Shown one piece after another: positions 45,828 through 56,391 of a DNA stretch of 62,523 nucleotides. The number at the start of each line of letters is the position of its first letter. Positions within the stretch are counted from its first letter, which is position 1. The stretch lies in the NCBI RefSeq assembly GCF_022346605.1, contig NZ_JAKRNT010000016.1, positions 1 to 62,523 on the forward strand. The letters run 5' to 3'. Source of the DNA: Sporosarcina sp. ACRSL. GTDB lineage: Bacteria; Bacillota; Bacilli; Bacillales_A; Planococcaceae. A program made the position numbers and the translations under genes. The notes under the pieces were generated by a model. It had not been told where the DNA came from, made no database searches, and saw nothing but the letters and a program-made list of their open reading frames with translations.

Positions 45828-48239
45828 ATGAAGATGACAGGGAATCTCGAAAGACCGGTAGGCCAGCAGATTCGTCAGATGTTCGATACGGTGGGCAAGC
45901 GGAAGATGTACGTCTTATTGGCAGCTTTCTTTTTATTGAGTACGTTTTTCTTGTCGCAAGCTGTTCTGTTTGATGCAGCGGTCCCATTTTTCTTGCCAGT
46001 TTGGGCACTGGCGCAGATGCGATTTAGGAATCATCTCATTTATGTATTCATCGGTGGAATTGCCGGGGGCGCTTTTCTAGGATTGGGACAAGCTGTTATT
46101 CATTTATTGCAATTGCTGTTGTTCCATGTCGTGAGCAAGCATCCTTTTATGCGGAAGTCCATTCCGTTGACGGTTGCGGGGACGATCGTCGTCGTTCAGC
46201 TTCTTTGGCAGTTCGTCATGTATGGCGGACAGACGCCTGTCGATGTACAATTGACGATTGGTTTCGAAGCGGTGTTGGCGCTCTTCATGACGTTTTTCCT
46301 GTTTGTCGCTTTTCCGCATCGAGAGCGTATCTTTTTTGGACAGTGGACGCCGGAACGTCTCGGTGCCGTTTGCATTGTCGGCATTATGGCGACAACTGGA
46401 ATGGGGGATCTGATGGTCGGTCCGATTTCAATTTCAGGCTTGTTGCTTCATCTGACGATTTTGCTTGCGGCGCTTGCCGGAGGCTTGCCGTTTTCCACGA
46501 CGATCGCCATGATGATTGCTGCGATTGCTGGAATTGCGGAGCTGTCATTTACCGGGATGATGGCCGTATATGGAATGACCGGTTTTTTCGCGGGGGCTCT
46601 CCGTCGTCTTGGAAAATTGGGCATCGCGACAGGTGGATTTGCGGTATCCGTTTTTTTCCTCATGTATGATTTTACTTTACCGCTCGATACTTCCCATTTC
46701 ATGACAATCGGATTGGCGACGCTTCTGTTTTTCTTCGTTCCGGCAAAGAAAGTCGAGCCGCTTAGCCGTGTCATCACGCCGAGCGGACAACAGGACATTT
46801 CCGTGAAACGACAACAATGGCTGACCGATCGTCTTGATGGACAATTGTCCGACTTTCAGCAGTTCGCGGAATTCATGTCTAACCTCGTCAATGACCGCTT
46901 TTCTTCGGATGAGGGGAATGCGACGCAGCATATCCCTTCGATATGCCAGTCTTGCTTTAGATATTCGAAATGTTGGGAGGGGAATGAAGATGGCATGGCT
47001 CGTCTCCTTTATGAATGGGAAGGGACGTATTCCGCGACGAAGAAAGCTGCACGCCATCGCGTTGAAGAGAGGATCAAATATAAGTGCATTCGGTCTGCAG
47101 GTTTGATTTCTGAGCTAGAGGAGCAGGCCTCCAACCATCTTCTTATGGGGCAGCTCCAACATGGAAGGAAAATGCTGGCACTCCAATTAAGGGATATGAG
47201 TAATCATTTGGAAAAAATCATGAAAGATATAAAAGGGGAGTTAAAGGTAAATCATCTTGCAGAGGAGGAATTGGGGAAACATTTAGAAGCGCAAGGAATC
47301 GAGTACTATCAGATTGATATTTTATCCGAGGAGAAGGGTGCTTACCGAATTGTCATCTCCACTCCTGAGAGGCGTTCGGATTTCGAAACCGATACGACGG
47401 TCGCGGAACGTCTCATACTGCCATTGCTCGAAGAAGTGTATCGAGAGCCGTTTAAGGTGGAGAAGACCGTTTCGCTGCAAGACCCTTTCCCGCATCTACA
47501 AATAATGTTCTCCTCGGCAGTCCGTTTTTCATTAGAATATGGAATTATGGCGACGGCTGGAGGAGGGGCGTTCCATGCGGGGGATGCTTATGAAGTGTTC
47601 CCAATTCACGACGGACTTACAGCGGTTCTTCTGTCTGATGGAATGGGACATGATTTGAATGCCTATCGGGAGAGCCGGAAAGTAATCCGCCTTATGCGGG
47701 AATGTTTGGACCGGAAGATGGATCCGGAAACGGCGATGCATACATTGCATTATATGATGTCATTAAACGGACTGGACGATATGTACGCGACGCTCGATCT
47801 AGGTTTGATCGACCTGCAGGACGGTCGTCTATGGTCTTGGAAGGCGGGGTCCATGAGTACGTATATAAAACGGGGCCAGGATTTCCTCCGACTCGATAGT
47901 AAGTCGGTTCCGGTCGGATTCTTGCCGACATTTTCTGTAGAAGCGACAAATGAAGAATTGAAGTCCGGAGATGTTATCGTCATGTTAACGGATGGTGTAT
48001 TCAATGGATCGGTGACAATTGAGAAGCAGGAAGAGGCGATCTATGGAATATTGGAAAAGTACGAGCACCTTTCCTGTGAGCCGTTAGCTGACCGTATAAT
48101 GTCGGAAATGGAAAGGAAATTTGGGTTAGTTGCAGATGACCGCACTGTGTTAGTCATGAAAGTTGAACACGTCTTACCGAAGTGGGTGACAATAAAACCG
48201 ACAAATCGATTTATTTCCCGGGAAAAAGTTATGGGGTAG
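45828..48239 (+). CDS. spoIIE: stage II sporulation protein E, PP2C phosphatase
   Basis: This 803-residue protein has about ten N-terminal membrane spans (about 25-310), a central FtsZ-binding/oligomerisation region with CQSCFRYSKCW, and a C-terminal PP2C phosphatase (about 575-790). The phosphatase has LSDGMGHDLNAYRES, TDGVFNG and DDRTVLVMKV metal-site motifs. SpoIIE dephosphorylates SpoIIAA-P to release sigma-F in the forespore and helps polar septation. ATG 45828 follows AGGGGGAA by 8 bp; the frame upstream runs into promoter DNA. Slightly shorter than B. subtilis (827). Confidence 0.96.
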   Translation: MKMTGNLERPVGQQIRQMFDTVGKRKMYVLLAAFFLLSTFFLSQAVLFDAAVPFFLPVWALAQMRFRNHLIYVFIGGIAGGAFLGLGQAVIHLLQLLLFHVVSKHPFMRKSIPLTVAGTIVVVQLLWQFVMYGGQTPVDVQLTIGFEAVLALFMTFFLFVAFPHRERIFFGQWTPERLGAVCIVGIMATTGMGDLMVGPISISGLLLHLTILLAALAGGLPFSTTIAMMIAAIAGIAELSFTGMMAVYGMTGFFAGALRRLGKLGIATGGFAVSVFFLMYDFTLPLDTSHFMTIGLATLLFFFVPAKKVEPLSRVITPSGQQDISVKRQQWLTDRLDGQLSDFQQFAEFMSNLVNDRFSSDEGNATQHIPSICQSCFRYSKCWEGNEDGMARLLYEWEGTYSATKKAARHRVEERIKYKCIRSAGLISELEEQASNHLLMGQLQHGRKMLALQLRDMSNHLEKIMKDIKGELKVNHLAEEELGKHLEAQGIEYYQIDILSEEKGAYRIVISTPERRSDFETDTTVAERLILPLLEEVYREPFKVEKTVSLQDPFPHLQIMFSSAVRFSLEYGIMATAGGGAFHAGDAYEVFPIHDGLTAVLLSDGMGHDLNAYRESRKVIRLMRECLDRKMDPETAMHTLHYMMSLNGLDDMYATLDLGLIDLQDGRLWSWKAGSMSTYIKRGQDFLRLDSKSVPVGFLPTFSVEATNEELKSGDVIVMLTDGVFNGSVTIEKQEEAIYGILEKYEHLSCEPLADRIMSEMERKFGLVADDRTVLVMKVEHVLPKWVTIKPTNRFISREKVMG

Positions 48240-48278
48240 AATAGGGGGAGTGTGAAAAACGACACGGAGGGACATGAA

Positions 48279-49658
48279 ATGCAGGCATTTGAAAAGAAAA
48301 TCCTTGATTTCATTCATAAAGAAACGTTGGTGGCACAAGGTCAACGTGTCTTGGTCGCGTGCTCGGGTGGAGTCGATTCAGTAGCATTATTGCTATTCAT
48401 GGCGTTATCTCGGGAAAAACTGCGAATTGAATTGGCTGCCGTCCATGTCGACCATATGCTTAGAGGTAAAGAATCTGCTGACGATGGTAAGTTTGTGAAG
48501 GGAATTTGCGATGGGCTCGGAATTCCCTTCTACGGCGGCAATGTGCCTGTCCCTTCCATCCTCCACGAGGAAGGGGGAAATGTGCAGGATATTTGCCGAA
48601 CTGGCAGGTACACATTTTTCAATGAAGTGATGCGTACGGAGAACTATGATGTGCTCGCAACTGCCCATCATGCCGAAGATCAATTGGAGACTGTACTTAT
48701 GCAATTGTCAAAAGGAAGCGTCCCTCTCGGCATTCCAGTGAAGCGGGAGACGGATTACGGTACGGTAATCAGGCCGTTTCTTCCTGCGATGAAGGACGAG
48801 CTTATTTCGTATGTGAAAGAACAAGGTGCTCATTTTCGGGAGGACCCGAGCAACGAAAGTGACGCCTATTTGCGGAACCGGCTCCGCCATCATGTCGCAC
48901 CTATCATTTTATCGGAAAATCCATCCGCAGCCGTGAATGTCGTCAAAATGACTGCAGGATTACAGGAGGATGGAGCGCTGTTGGATAGCTTGGCGAAAGA
49001 ACATTTTTCGTCGATCGTGACCTTCGACGAGGATGGGCTTCCGTCCTTTCCTACAAATAGGTTTTCAAGCATGCACACTGCTTTACAAAAGCGCTTCATT
49101 CCACTACTATTGAAGTATATTTACTACGGGGAAGGTATACCTGTAGAGTACAATGCGGCTCTTCTGAATCAAATGCATCACCACCTATCCACTAGTGAAG
49201 GAAATGTCACAATCTCCCTGCCGAAAGGATTCCGGTTCGTGAGGGAATACGGAACAGTGTCGATTGTGAAAAATGTCCAGAATCCGGATATTTCCCCTAA
49301 AATGCTCCGAAAAGGCGAATGGACAAGCTGGGGGCAAATGTTGCTATGTTGGGATGACGCGGACACTGAGGATGGGGAAGCGACCGAGCGGATGTATTTT
49401 GATTTGCCTGATTCCGATTTGCCTCTTTACGTTAGGGGCAGAATGGAAGGAGATCGTATATTGCTTCCAGGTATGGTTCAACCGAAACGTTTGTCGAGAT
49501 TGTTCATTGACGAAAAAATAGGGGCCGAAAAACGGTGTACATTGCCGGTGGTCACGACCGCCCAAGGCGAAATTTGCGCCATCCCAGGCGTGCGATATGG
49601 CATCCAGTTCAAGAAATCGGAACGGGAAACGTACATATTCAAAGTGAAAGATAAGTAA
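48279..49658 (+). CDS. tilS: tRNA(Ile)-lysidine synthase
   Basis: This 459-residue N-type PP-loop ATPase converts C34 of tRNA-Ile(CAT) to lysidine so it reads AUA. PP-loop ACSGGVDSVALLL (about residues 25-37); HHAEDQLETVLMQL and RPFLPAMKDE are typical; the C-terminal domain binds the acceptor stem. ATG 48279 lies 6 bp after CGGAGGGA; GTG 48252 has no ribosome site. It is followed by hpt 22 bp later, the conserved pair. Confidence 0.94.
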   Translation: MQAFEKKILDFIHKETLVAQGQRVLVACSGGVDSVALLLFMALSREKLRIELAAVHVDHMLRGKESADDGKFVKGICDGLGIPFYGGNVPVPSILHEEGGNVQDICRTGRYTFFNEVMRTENYDVLATAHHAEDQLETVLMQLSKGSVPLGIPVKRETDYGTVIRPFLPAMKDELISYVKEQGAHFREDPSNESDAYLRNRLRHHVAPIILSENPSAAVNVVKMTAGLQEDGALLDSLAKEHFSSIVTFDEDGLPSFPTNRFSSMHTALQKRFIPLLLKYIYYGEGIPVEYNAALLNQMHHHLSTSEGNVTISLPKGFRFVREYGTVSIVKNVQNPDISPKMLRKGEWTSWGQMLLCWDDADTEDGEATERMYFDLPDSDLPLYVRGRMEGDRILLPGMVQPKRLSRLFIDEKIGAEKRCTLPVVTTAQGEICAIPGVRYGIQFKKSERETYIFKVKDK

Positions 49659-49680
49659 AATGAAGAAGAGAGGGTAACTG

Positions 49681-50223
49681 ATGTTACAAAAAGATATTGA
49701 AGAAGTGCTCATTACCGAAGAGCAAATCCAGGAGAAAGTCGCTGAGCTTGGTGCTGTGTTGACGGAGGATTATCAAGATAAGTTCCCCCTCGCAATCGGC
49801 GTTCTAAAGGGAGCGCTTCCGTTCATGAGTGATTTGATCAAACGGATTGACGCCTATGTTGAACTCGATTTCATGGATGTATCGAGTTATGGAAATGCAA
49901 CTGTCTCGTCTGGCGAAGTGAAGATCGTCAAGGACTTGAACACAAGCGTAGAGGGCCGAGATGTATTGATTATTGAAGATATTATTGATAGCGGTAAGAC
50001 GTTGAATTACTTAGTGGAACTTTTCAAATACCGGAAAGCGAAATCCATTAAAATTGTAACGTTGCTTGACAAACCAACTGGACGAAAAGTGGATTTGAAA
50101 GCGGATTATGTCGGATTCCTAGTACCTGATGCTTTCGTTGTCGGTTACGGGCTTGATTACGCAGAAAAATATAGAAATTTGCCTTATATCGGTGTATTGA
50201 AAAAGGAAATCTACTCTTTCTGA
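49681..50223 (+). CDS. hpt: hypoxanthine-guanine phosphoribosyltransferase
   Basis: This 180-residue purine salvage enzyme makes IMP and GMP from PRPP. The PRPP-binding motif [17 protein letters not shown] (about 98-114) and the flexible-loop region [11 protein letters not shown] are clear; the C terminus [14 protein letters not shown] is typical. AGAGAGGGTAACTG precedes the ATG. In Bacillus HprT also pairs with TilS to activate ftsH transcription; the neighbours here are the same. Confidence 0.95.
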   Translation: MLQKDIEEVLITEEQIQEKVAELGAVLTEDYQDKFPLAIGVLKGALPFMSDLIKRIDAYVELDFMDVSSYGNATVSSGEVKIVKDLNTSVEGRDVLIIEDIIDSGKTLNYLVELFKYRKAKSIKIVTLLDKPTGRKVDLKADYVGFLVPDAFVVGYGLDYAEKYRNLPYIGVLKKEIYSF

Positions 50224-50385
50224 AAGCTTTTCAACAAACCTTTACAAGGGGCGGTGGAAAGCTTTTTCCATATTCGTTCGAAAGTTTGACATACTATCAT
50301 CTTTGTAATTGATGCTGTAAGCATAGGCGGTAAGCGAACAATTCCGTTTTATGGACCTCGACAAGTAAGGCATTTCCTTTGTAGA

Positions 50386-50415
50386 TTGAATCTGTTATAT
50401 GATAAGATTTACAAT
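50386..50415 (+). promoter_or_regulatory. probable ftsH promoter
   Basis: TTGAAT (50386-50391), 18-bp spacer, TACAAT (50410-50415), 18 bp before the GAGGAGG ribosome site. Confidence 0.5.
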
Positions 50416-50448
50416 AGTTTTCTGTTGAAAGAAATGAGGAGGCTTGGG

Positions 50449-52473
50449 ATGAATCGTATACTTCGATACTTTCTATTATACGGATTGATCTTCCTTGCAA
50501 TTATGGGGATTTTCAGTTCACTAAATAACCCGAATCCAAAGACAAAAGAGATTCGGTATGATGAATTTTATACAGCTTTGGAAAAAGGCGAGATTGAAAC
50601 GATGTCGTTTCAACCGGTTCGCGACGTTCTAACCGTTGAAGGTACGATGAAAGGCTACGAAGAGGGCGAGAAATTCACGACGAATGTCCTCATGAACGAT
50701 AATGCCGTCATTAATGTCATTAGTGAACTACGTACGGTTGGAGAAACAAATAACCCTCAGATCCAAATCCTGCCTGCACCAGAAACGAGTGCATGGGTAG
50801 CTTTCTTTACAGGGTTGGTTCCCTTCATCATTATCATCATCCTATTCTTCTTCCTATTGAATCAAGCGCAAGGCGGCGGTGGCGGCCGGGTAATGAACTT
50901 TGGGAAAAGCAAGGCGAAGCTCCATTCGGACGATCGCAAGAAAGTCAGATTTAATGATGTTGCAGGTGCTGATGAAGAGAAAGCCGAGCTTGAAGAAGTT
51001 GTGCATTTCTTGAAAGATTCACGTAAGTTTGCCGAACTTGGGGCACGTATTCCAAAAGGGATTCTTTTAGTTGGGCCTCCAGGAACAGGGAAGACGCTTT
51101 TGGCACGTGCTGTTGCGGGAGAAGCGGGCGTACCATTCTTCTCGATCTCCGGTTCGGATTTCGTTGAAATGTTCGTAGGGGTCGGGGCATCCCGTGTCCG
51201 CGACTTGTTTGAAAATGCGAAAAAGAATGCGCCATGTATCATCTTCATCGATGAAATTGACGCAGTCGGACGTCAACGGGGCGCTGGTCTCGGTGGTGGA
51301 CATGATGAGCGCGAGCAGACATTGAACCAGCTATTAGTTGAAATGGATGGATTCGACGGAAACGAAGGAATCATTATCGTTGCCGCAACGAACCGCCCGG
51401 ACATTCTTGACCCAGCACTTCTTCGTCCAGGACGTTTCGACCGTCAGATCACAGTCGGCCGTCCAGATGTCAAAGGCCGTGAAGCAGTTCTAAAAGTACA
51501 TGCGCGTAATAAGCCGCTTGACGAATCAGTCAATATGAAAGCTTTGGCACAACGTACTCCAGGATTCTCCGGTGCAGACCTAGAGAACTTATTGAATGAA
51601 GCAGCTTTGGTCGCTGCTAGACGCGGCAAAGCGAAAATAGACATGGCGGATATCGATGAAGCGACGGACCGCGTAATTGCGGGACCAGCTAAAACGAGCC
51701 GTGTCATTTCCGAAAAAGAAAGAAACATCGTCGCATTCCATGAAGCGGGTCACGTCGTTGTCGGACTTATGTTGGATGACGCTGAAATTGTCCATAAAGT
51801 GACAATCGTCCCTCGCGGCCAGGCCGGCGGATACGCAGTCATGTTGCCGAAAGAGGACCGTTACTTCATGACGAAGCCTGAACTTCTCGACAAGATTGCG
51901 GGACTTCTTGGTGGACGTGTGGCGGAAGAAATCGTTCTTGGCGAAGTATCTACAGGAGCCCATAACGACTTCCAACGTGCTACAGGCATTGCGCGCTCGA
52001 TGGTGACGGAATACGGAATGAGCGATAAGCTCGGACCGATGCAATTCGGTCAGGCGCAAGGCGGAAATGTCTTCCTGGGCAGAGACTTCAATTCGGAGCA
52101 GAACTACTCCGAATCGATTGCTTATGAAATTGATCAGGAAATGCAGCGCATTATCAAGGAACAATATGAGCGCACAACGAAAATCCTGACAGAGAACCGC
52201 AATTTGCTCGACTTGATTGCAACCACGCTTCTTGAAGTGGAAACGTTGGATGCGGAGCAAATCAATCACTTGAAAGACCATGGCACATTGCCGGATCGTC
52301 CGTATGATCAAAATGGAAATGGCTCTGACAAGAAAGCGGATGACGATACTGAAAAGGACACAGTACATTCAGATTCGACCGGCGCACCTTCAGATCCGTC
52401 CGTCGGAGATCTTCCGAAAGAGAACGGTGGAGATCAATCCCTTCCTCCGATCGATGAACATAGAAGAGATTGA
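50449..52473 (+). CDS. ftsH: ATP-dependent zinc metalloprotease FtsH
   Basis: This 674-residue membrane AAA+ protease degrades misfolded membrane proteins and, in Bacillus, Spo0E-type inhibitors of sporulation. It has two membrane spans (about 5-24 and 112-137), a Gly-rich linker, AAA module with [13 protein letters not shown] (about 203), [11 protein letters not shown] and the SRH region, then the peptidase HEAGH (about 428). The acidic, Ser/Pro-rich tail is longer than usual and unconserved. ATG 50449 follows GAGGAGG by 7 bp. A terminator follows. Confidence 0.96.
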   Translation: MNRILRYFLLYGLIFLAIMGIFSSLNNPNPKTKEIRYDEFYTALEKGEIETMSFQPVRDVLTVEGTMKGYEEGEKFTTNVLMNDNAVINVISELRTVGETNNPQIQILPAPETSAWVAFFTGLVPFIIIIILFFFLLNQAQGGGGGRVMNFGKSKAKLHSDDRKKVRFNDVAGADEEKAELEEVVHFLKDSRKFAELGARIPKGILLVGPPGTGKTLLARAVAGEAGVPFFSISGSDFVEMFVGVGASRVRDLFENAKKNAPCIIFIDEIDAVGRQRGAGLGGGHDEREQTLNQLLVEMDGFDGNEGIIIVAATNRPDILDPALLRPGRFDRQITVGRPDVKGREAVLKVHARNKPLDESVNMKALAQRTPGFSGADLENLLNEAALVAARRGKAKIDMADIDEATDRVIAGPAKTSRVISEKERNIVAFHEAGHVVVGLMLDDAEIVHKVTIVPRGQAGGYAVMLPKEDRYFMTKPELLDKIAGLLGGRVAEEIVLGEVSTGAHNDFQRATGIARSMVTEYGMSDKLGPMQFGQAQGGNVFLGRDFNSEQNYSESIAYEIDQEMQRIIKEQYERTTKILTENRNLLDLIATTLLEVETLDAEQINHLKDHGTLPDRPYDQNGNGSDKKADDDTEKDTVHSDSTGAPSDPSVGDLPKENGGDQSLPPIDEHRRD

Positions 52474-52504
52474 CGGTATCTCACAACTTTGAAGGATAAC
52501 ATTC

Positions 52505-52541
52505 CAGTCGACTGCTTTTTAAGGCAGTCGACTGTTTTTAT
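52505..52541 (+). terminator. terminator after ftsH
   Basis: CAGTCGACTGC pairs perfectly with GCAGTCGACTG (11 bp), followed by T5 and ATTT. Confidence 0.9.
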
Positions 52542-52599
52542 TTCCCTTTGTTATGGTATGATATTTTGGAAAATGACGAATGTTAGCGAGGAAAAGATT

Positions 52600-53364
52600 A
52601 TGATCTTAGTATTGGATACAGGAAATACGAATATTGTCCTTGGCGTCTATGATAAAGGTGAATTGAAACACCATTGGCGTATGGAAACGTATAGGCAAAA
52701 AACGGAAGATGAATACGCGATGTCTGTCAAAACGTTGTTTGCCCATGTTGGACTAGAGTTTGAAGATATTAACGGCATCATCATCTCATCTGTCGTTCCG
52801 CCGGTCATGTTCCCGCTTGAACAGATGTGCAGGAAGTATTTTAATTTACGCCCGCTGATTGTTGGACCTGGCGTCAAAACAGGGTTGAACATAAAATATG
52901 AAAATCCACGGGAAGTGGGTGCTGATCGTATTGTCAATGCTGTTGCAGCTATTCACGATTACGGTTCTCCGCTCATTGTTGTTGATTTTGGAACCGCTAC
53001 GACATTCTGTTATGTGAATGAAAAAAGTGAATATATGGGTGGGTCGATCGCACCTGGCATTGGCATTTCTATGGAGGCTTTATTCGACAGGGCTTCCAAA
53101 TTGCCGCGTGTTGAATTGACGCGGCCTGAACATATTATTGGCAAGAACACTGTCTCCGCGATGCAGGCAGGGATTGTTTATGGATATGTTGGACTCGTCG
53201 AGGGTATTGTTGAAAGGATGAAAGCACAGAGTAAGGTAGAGCCGACTGTCATCGCGACGGGTGGACTCGCTGAATTGATCGCGAGTGAGACGAAAGTGAT
53301 TGATATCGTAGATAACTTCCTTACGTTGAAAGGGCTACATCTGATTTACGAAAGAAATGCTTGA
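52600..53364 (+). CDS. coaX: type III pantothenate kinase
   Basis: This 254-residue ASKHA-fold kinase starts coenzyme A synthesis. ATP-binding [10 protein letters not shown] (residues 6-15), [12 protein letters not shown] with the catalytic Asp, [13 protein letters not shown] and [11 protein letters not shown] are all present. ATG 52600 follows GCGAGGAAAAG. The longer frame from 52489 runs through the ftsH terminator and is not real. It is followed by hslO. Confidence 0.95.
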   Translation: MILVLDTGNTNIVLGVYDKGELKHHWRMETYRQKTEDEYAMSVKTLFAHVGLEFEDINGIIISSVVPPVMFPLEQMCRKYFNLRPLIVGPGVKTGLNIKYENPREVGADRIVNAVAAIHDYGSPLIVVDFGTATTFCYVNEKSEYMGGSIAPGIGISMEALFDRASKLPRVELTRPEHIIGKNTVSAMQAGIVYGYVGLVEGIVERMKAQSKVEPTVIATGGLAELIASETKVIDIVDNFLTLKGLHLIYERNA

Positions 53365-53375
53365 AGGGAGCAAGA

Positions 53376-54266
53376 ATGATGACTGATTATTTGATAAAAG
53401 CATTAGCTTTTGAAGGAACGATTCGCGCGTATGCGGTGAATTCGACAAACGCGGTGGCTGAGGCACAAAGAAAGCACCACGTTTGGCCAACAGCGACAGC
53501 TGCTTTAGGCAGAACGATGACAGCTGGACTTATGATGGGTGCGATGCTGAAAGGTGACGACAAACTGACAGTGAAAATCGAAGGGAACGGCCCGGCTGGA
53601 CCTATCGTTATCGATGCGGATGCCAATGGGGATGTAAGAGGATACATTACTCATCCACATACCCATTTTGACTTGAATGAAAAAGGGAAACTGGATGTCC
53701 GACGGGCTGTCGGTACGGAAGGAATGTTGACGGTTGTTAAAGACCTTGGCTTACGGGACTTTTTCACAGGGCAAGTTCCGATTGTTTCCGGTGAAATCGC
53801 AGAAGACTTCACCCAATATTTCGTTGTATCTGAACAAGTTCCTTCAGCAGTTGCATTAGGTGTACTTGTCAATCCTGATAATACTGTTAAAGCTGCAGGA
53901 GGCTTCATCATTCAAGTGATGCCGGGAGCTACAGAAGAGACAATTAGCCTTCTTGAGAAAAAACTTGCGAACGTTGAACCGATTTCCAGTATGATTGATC
54001 GAGGCTTGACGCCGGAAGAAGTGCTCGGTGAAGTGTTAGGAAAAGAAAACGTCGAAATTCTTGAGAAAATGGATGTTGCATTCCGTTGCAATTGCTCAAA
54101 AGAGCGTTTCGGCAAAGCGATTGTCGGTCTTGGCGAGCAGGAAATCCGGGAAATGATCGATGAGGATGGCCAGGCGGAAGCACAATGTCACTTCTGCCTC
54201 GAGAAGTATGTTTTCCCAAAAGAAGAACTTGAAGGATTCATCGATGAAATACGGTCAAGGTCGTAA
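53376..54266 (+). CDS. hslO: Hsp33 family redox-regulated chaperone
   Basis: This 296-residue holdase chaperone is activated by oxidation. The C-terminal zinc redox switch is intact: CNC (about 237-239) and CHFC (about 270-273). N-terminal substrate-binding domain includes [19 protein letters not shown]. Adjacent ATGs at 53376 and 53379 both suit the GAAGGGAG ribosome site. Its end overlaps the next gene by 23 bp. Confidence 0.94.
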   Translation: MMTDYLIKALAFEGTIRAYAVNSTNAVAEAQRKHHVWPTATAALGRTMTAGLMMGAMLKGDDKLTVKIEGNGPAGPIVIDADANGDVRGYITHPHTHFDLNEKGKLDVRRAVGTEGMLTVVKDLGLRDFFTGQVPIVSGEIAEDFTQYFVVSEQVPSAVALGVLVNPDNTVKAAGGFIIQVMPGATEETISLLEKKLANVEPISSMIDRGLTPEEVLGEVLGKENVEILEKMDVAFRCNCSKERFGKAIVGLGEQEIREMIDEDGQAEAQCHFCLEKYVFPKEELEGFIDEIRSRS

Positions 54267-55167
54267 CGTCCAAGAGACGCTTCCACAAAAACGGAGATTG
54301 AAGGCGAAGCCCCTTCTCATCCTAATCGGTATCCTTTTTGCTTGTAATGTTCTATGGTTCATCGGATGGCTCATCCCCGACAAATCGAAACAGCCTGACG
54401 AAGAGGTTGCAACGGTCGCGGGTGAGCCGATTACGAGAGCGCAATGGATGACTGCCATGGAAAAGGAAGTCGGAAGAGAAGTGCTTTTAGATCTCGTTAA
54501 TAACAAAGTGATGGAAACGGCAGCAAAGAAATACGGCATCGAAGTGACGGACGAGGAAATTGAACTTGAACTTGCGCTGATCACTTCGGTGGATGGCCGT
54601 TCGCATTCGGGTTTGGATATTGAGCAAACTCGCCAAAAAATCCGGGCTAACTTGATTTTGGAAAAGGTATTATCAAATGATGTCGTCATTGACGATGCAA
54701 CGGTGAAGTCTTTTTATGAGGAAAATGAATCGCTCTACAATATATTGACGGCCTATCGGACCTCGGTCATCATCGTTCCGACGAAGCAAGAGGCGGAACA
54801 GGCGATAGATGAGTTATCGAAGGGATCAAGCTTCGATGCGTTAGCAAAGGAGTTATCAATCGATCTCGCATCTGCTAGTCTCGGAGGCGATATCGGCTAT
54901 ATTAACGCCACGACAGAGACCGTCGATCCTGCAATCTATAAGGCAGCATCCAAACTAAAAGAAGGCAAAGTTGGGGATGCTGTTCAACTGCAGGACGGTA
55001 CATATGCTATTATCCTAGTGAATGAAGTGGTGGAAGGAAGAACCTTCTCCTTTGACGAAGTGAAGGATCATATTAAGCGTGAGCTGGCAATTGAACAGCT
55101 TCCCCAAACCGTCAATCCAGAAGCGTTCTGGAAAGAATTCGATGCAACATGGTTTTATGGGAAATGA
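54244..55167 (+). CDS. yacD: membrane-anchored parvulin-type peptidyl-prolyl isomerase (YacD/PrsA-like)
   Basis: This 307-residue protein has a basic N terminus, an uncleaved anchor (about 22-40, [20 protein letters not shown]), a SurA-N-like helical region and a parvulin domain (about 165-265: [40 protein letters not shown]). It lacks a lipobox, unlike PrsA. ATG 54244 lies within hslO, 8 bp after GAAGGA. Likely assists folding of exported proteins; targets unknown. It sits between hslO and cysK as in B. subtilis. Confidence 0.88.
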   Translation: MKYGQGRNVQETLPQKRRLKAKPLLILIGILFACNVLWFIGWLIPDKSKQPDEEVATVAGEPITRAQWMTAMEKEVGREVLLDLVNNKVMETAAKKYGIEVTDEEIELELALITSVDGRSHSGLDIEQTRQKIRANLILEKVLSNDVVIDDATVKSFYEENESLYNILTAYRTSVIIVPTKQEAEQAIDELSKGSSFDALAKELSIDLASASLGGDIGYINATTETVDPAIYKAASKLKEGKVGDAVQLQDGTYAIILVNEVVEGRTFSFDEVKDHIKRELAIEQLPQTVNPEAFWKEFDATWFYGK

Positions 55168-55172
55168 AAAAG

Positions 55173-55220
55173 AGCCGTCCGAAAGACCCGAAGTTTCATA
55201 GGGTTTTTCGGGCGGCTTTT
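55173..55220 (+). terminator. terminator after yacD
   Basis: AGCCGTCCGAAAGACCC (55173-55189) pairs fully with the arm at 55201-55217 (two G-T pairs), followed by T4. Confidence 0.85.
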
Positions 55221-55268
55221 AGGATTACATAGGTATAAATAGGGGAAGGATAAAATAGACATTATTGA

Positions 55269-55298
55269 TTGACAATTATCACAATGTGGGTGTACTAT
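55269..55298 (+). promoter_or_regulatory. cysK promoter
   Basis: Perfect TTGACA (55269-55274), 18-bp spacer, TACTAT (55293-55298). The AT-rich region after it is where CymR acts in B. subtilis; no operator could be assigned by eye. Confidence 0.65.
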
Positions 55299-55346
55299 TA
55301 ATACAATAAAACATATCAAATAAGTAGGGATTAGGAGTGGGTAAGA

Positions 55347-56273
55347 ATGAGTATCGTTGGAAACTCAATTGCGGACCTCGTTGGGAGAACACCACTTGTC
55401 AAGTTGAACAGACTGGCGAAACCAGACAGCGCGGACATTTATTTGAAACTAGAATACTTCAATCCAGGTTCGAGTGTTAAAGACAGAATCGCCCTCGCGA
55501 TGATCGAAGCGGCGGAAAAATCCGGAGATTTGAAAGAAGGCAGCACGATCATTGAGCCGACAAGCGGAAATACGGGCATCGGTCTTGCGATGATTGCGGC
55601 CGCGAAAGGATATAAGGCAGTCCTCGTGATGCCGGATACGATGAGTTTAGAGCGTCGGAATTTGTTGCGTGCTTACGGGGCAGACCTTGTCCTTACTCCT
55701 GGTGCGGAAGGGATGAAAGGGGCTATCGGAAAAGCAGAAGAACTTGCTGAGGAGAATGGCTGGTTCATGCCGCAGCAATTCAATAACGAAGCGAATCCTG
55801 AAGTGCACCGTTTGACGACGGGACCCGAAATTGCCGATGCCCTTGATCGGGTTGACGCATTCGTTTCGGGTATTGGTACGGGTGGTACAATTACGGGAGC
55901 AGGCAGCGTATTGAAAGAGCGCTTCCCGGAAGTACAGATTATCGCGGTAGAACCAACTGATTCACCAGTCCTTTCAGGTGGGCAGCCTGGACCACATAAA
56001 ATCCAAGGAATCGGAGCTGGCTTCGTCCCGAAAGTACTCGATACGGATATTTACAATGAAATCATCCAAGTGACGAATGACGAGGCATATGAGACGGCAA
56101 GAAGAGCTGCTCGGGAAGAGGGCATCTTGGGCGGAGTCTCCTCAGGAGCAGCGATTTTCGCAGCGCTTCAAGTGGCTGAAAGACTTGGGAAAGGCAAAAA
56201 AGTAGTTGCCGTTCTACCATCAAACGGCGAACGCTACTTAAGTACCCCGCTTTATCAGTTTGAAGAGGATTAA
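55347..56273 (+). CDS. cysK: cysteine synthase A (O-acetylserine sulfhydrylase)
   Basis: This 308-residue PLP enzyme makes cysteine from O-acetylserine and sulfide. Schiff-base Lys45 lies in [12 protein letters not shown]; substrate loop TSGNTG, phosphate-binding [12 protein letters not shown] and [10 protein letters not shown] near the end are conserved. In Bacillus CysK also signals to the repressor CymR. Own promoter upstream and terminator downstream, so it is monocistronic. Confidence 0.96.
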   Translation: MSIVGNSIADLVGRTPLVKLNRLAKPDSADIYLKLEYFNPGSSVKDRIALAMIEAAEKSGDLKEGSTIIEPTSGNTGIGLAMIAAAKGYKAVLVMPDTMSLERRNLLRAYGADLVLTPGAEGMKGAIGKAEELAEENGWFMPQQFNNEANPEVHRLTTGPEIADALDRVDAFVSGIGTGGTITGAGSVLKERFPEVQIIAVEPTDSPVLSGGQPGPHKIQGIGAGFVPKVLDTDIYNEIIQVTNDEAYETARRAAREEGILGGVSSGAAIFAALQVAERLGKGKKVVAVLPSNGERYLSTPLYQFEED

Positions 56274-56290
56274 GAGAATAATTGTTTGAG

Positions 56291-56317
56291 GAGGGAGCTG
56301 ATGAGGCTCTCTTTTTT
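56291..56317 (+). terminator. terminator after cysK
   Basis: GGGAGC pairs with GCTCTC (6-8 bp with G-T extensions), followed by T6. Confidence 0.65.
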
Positions 56318-56391
56318 GTTTCTATTAGTAGCGTGAATGGCACTTTACACGTTAAGATAACTATATTATCTACGAGTTGGGGGAAAACGAA

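Noticed and set aside
50224..50280. terminator after hpt
   Set aside because: AGCTTTTC/GAAAGCT arms are short, far apart and A/T-rich; not convincing.
52489..52599. N-terminal extension of CoaX
   Set aside because: It would be read through the ftsH terminator hairpin and lacks a ribosome site; ATG 52600 gives the standard N terminus.
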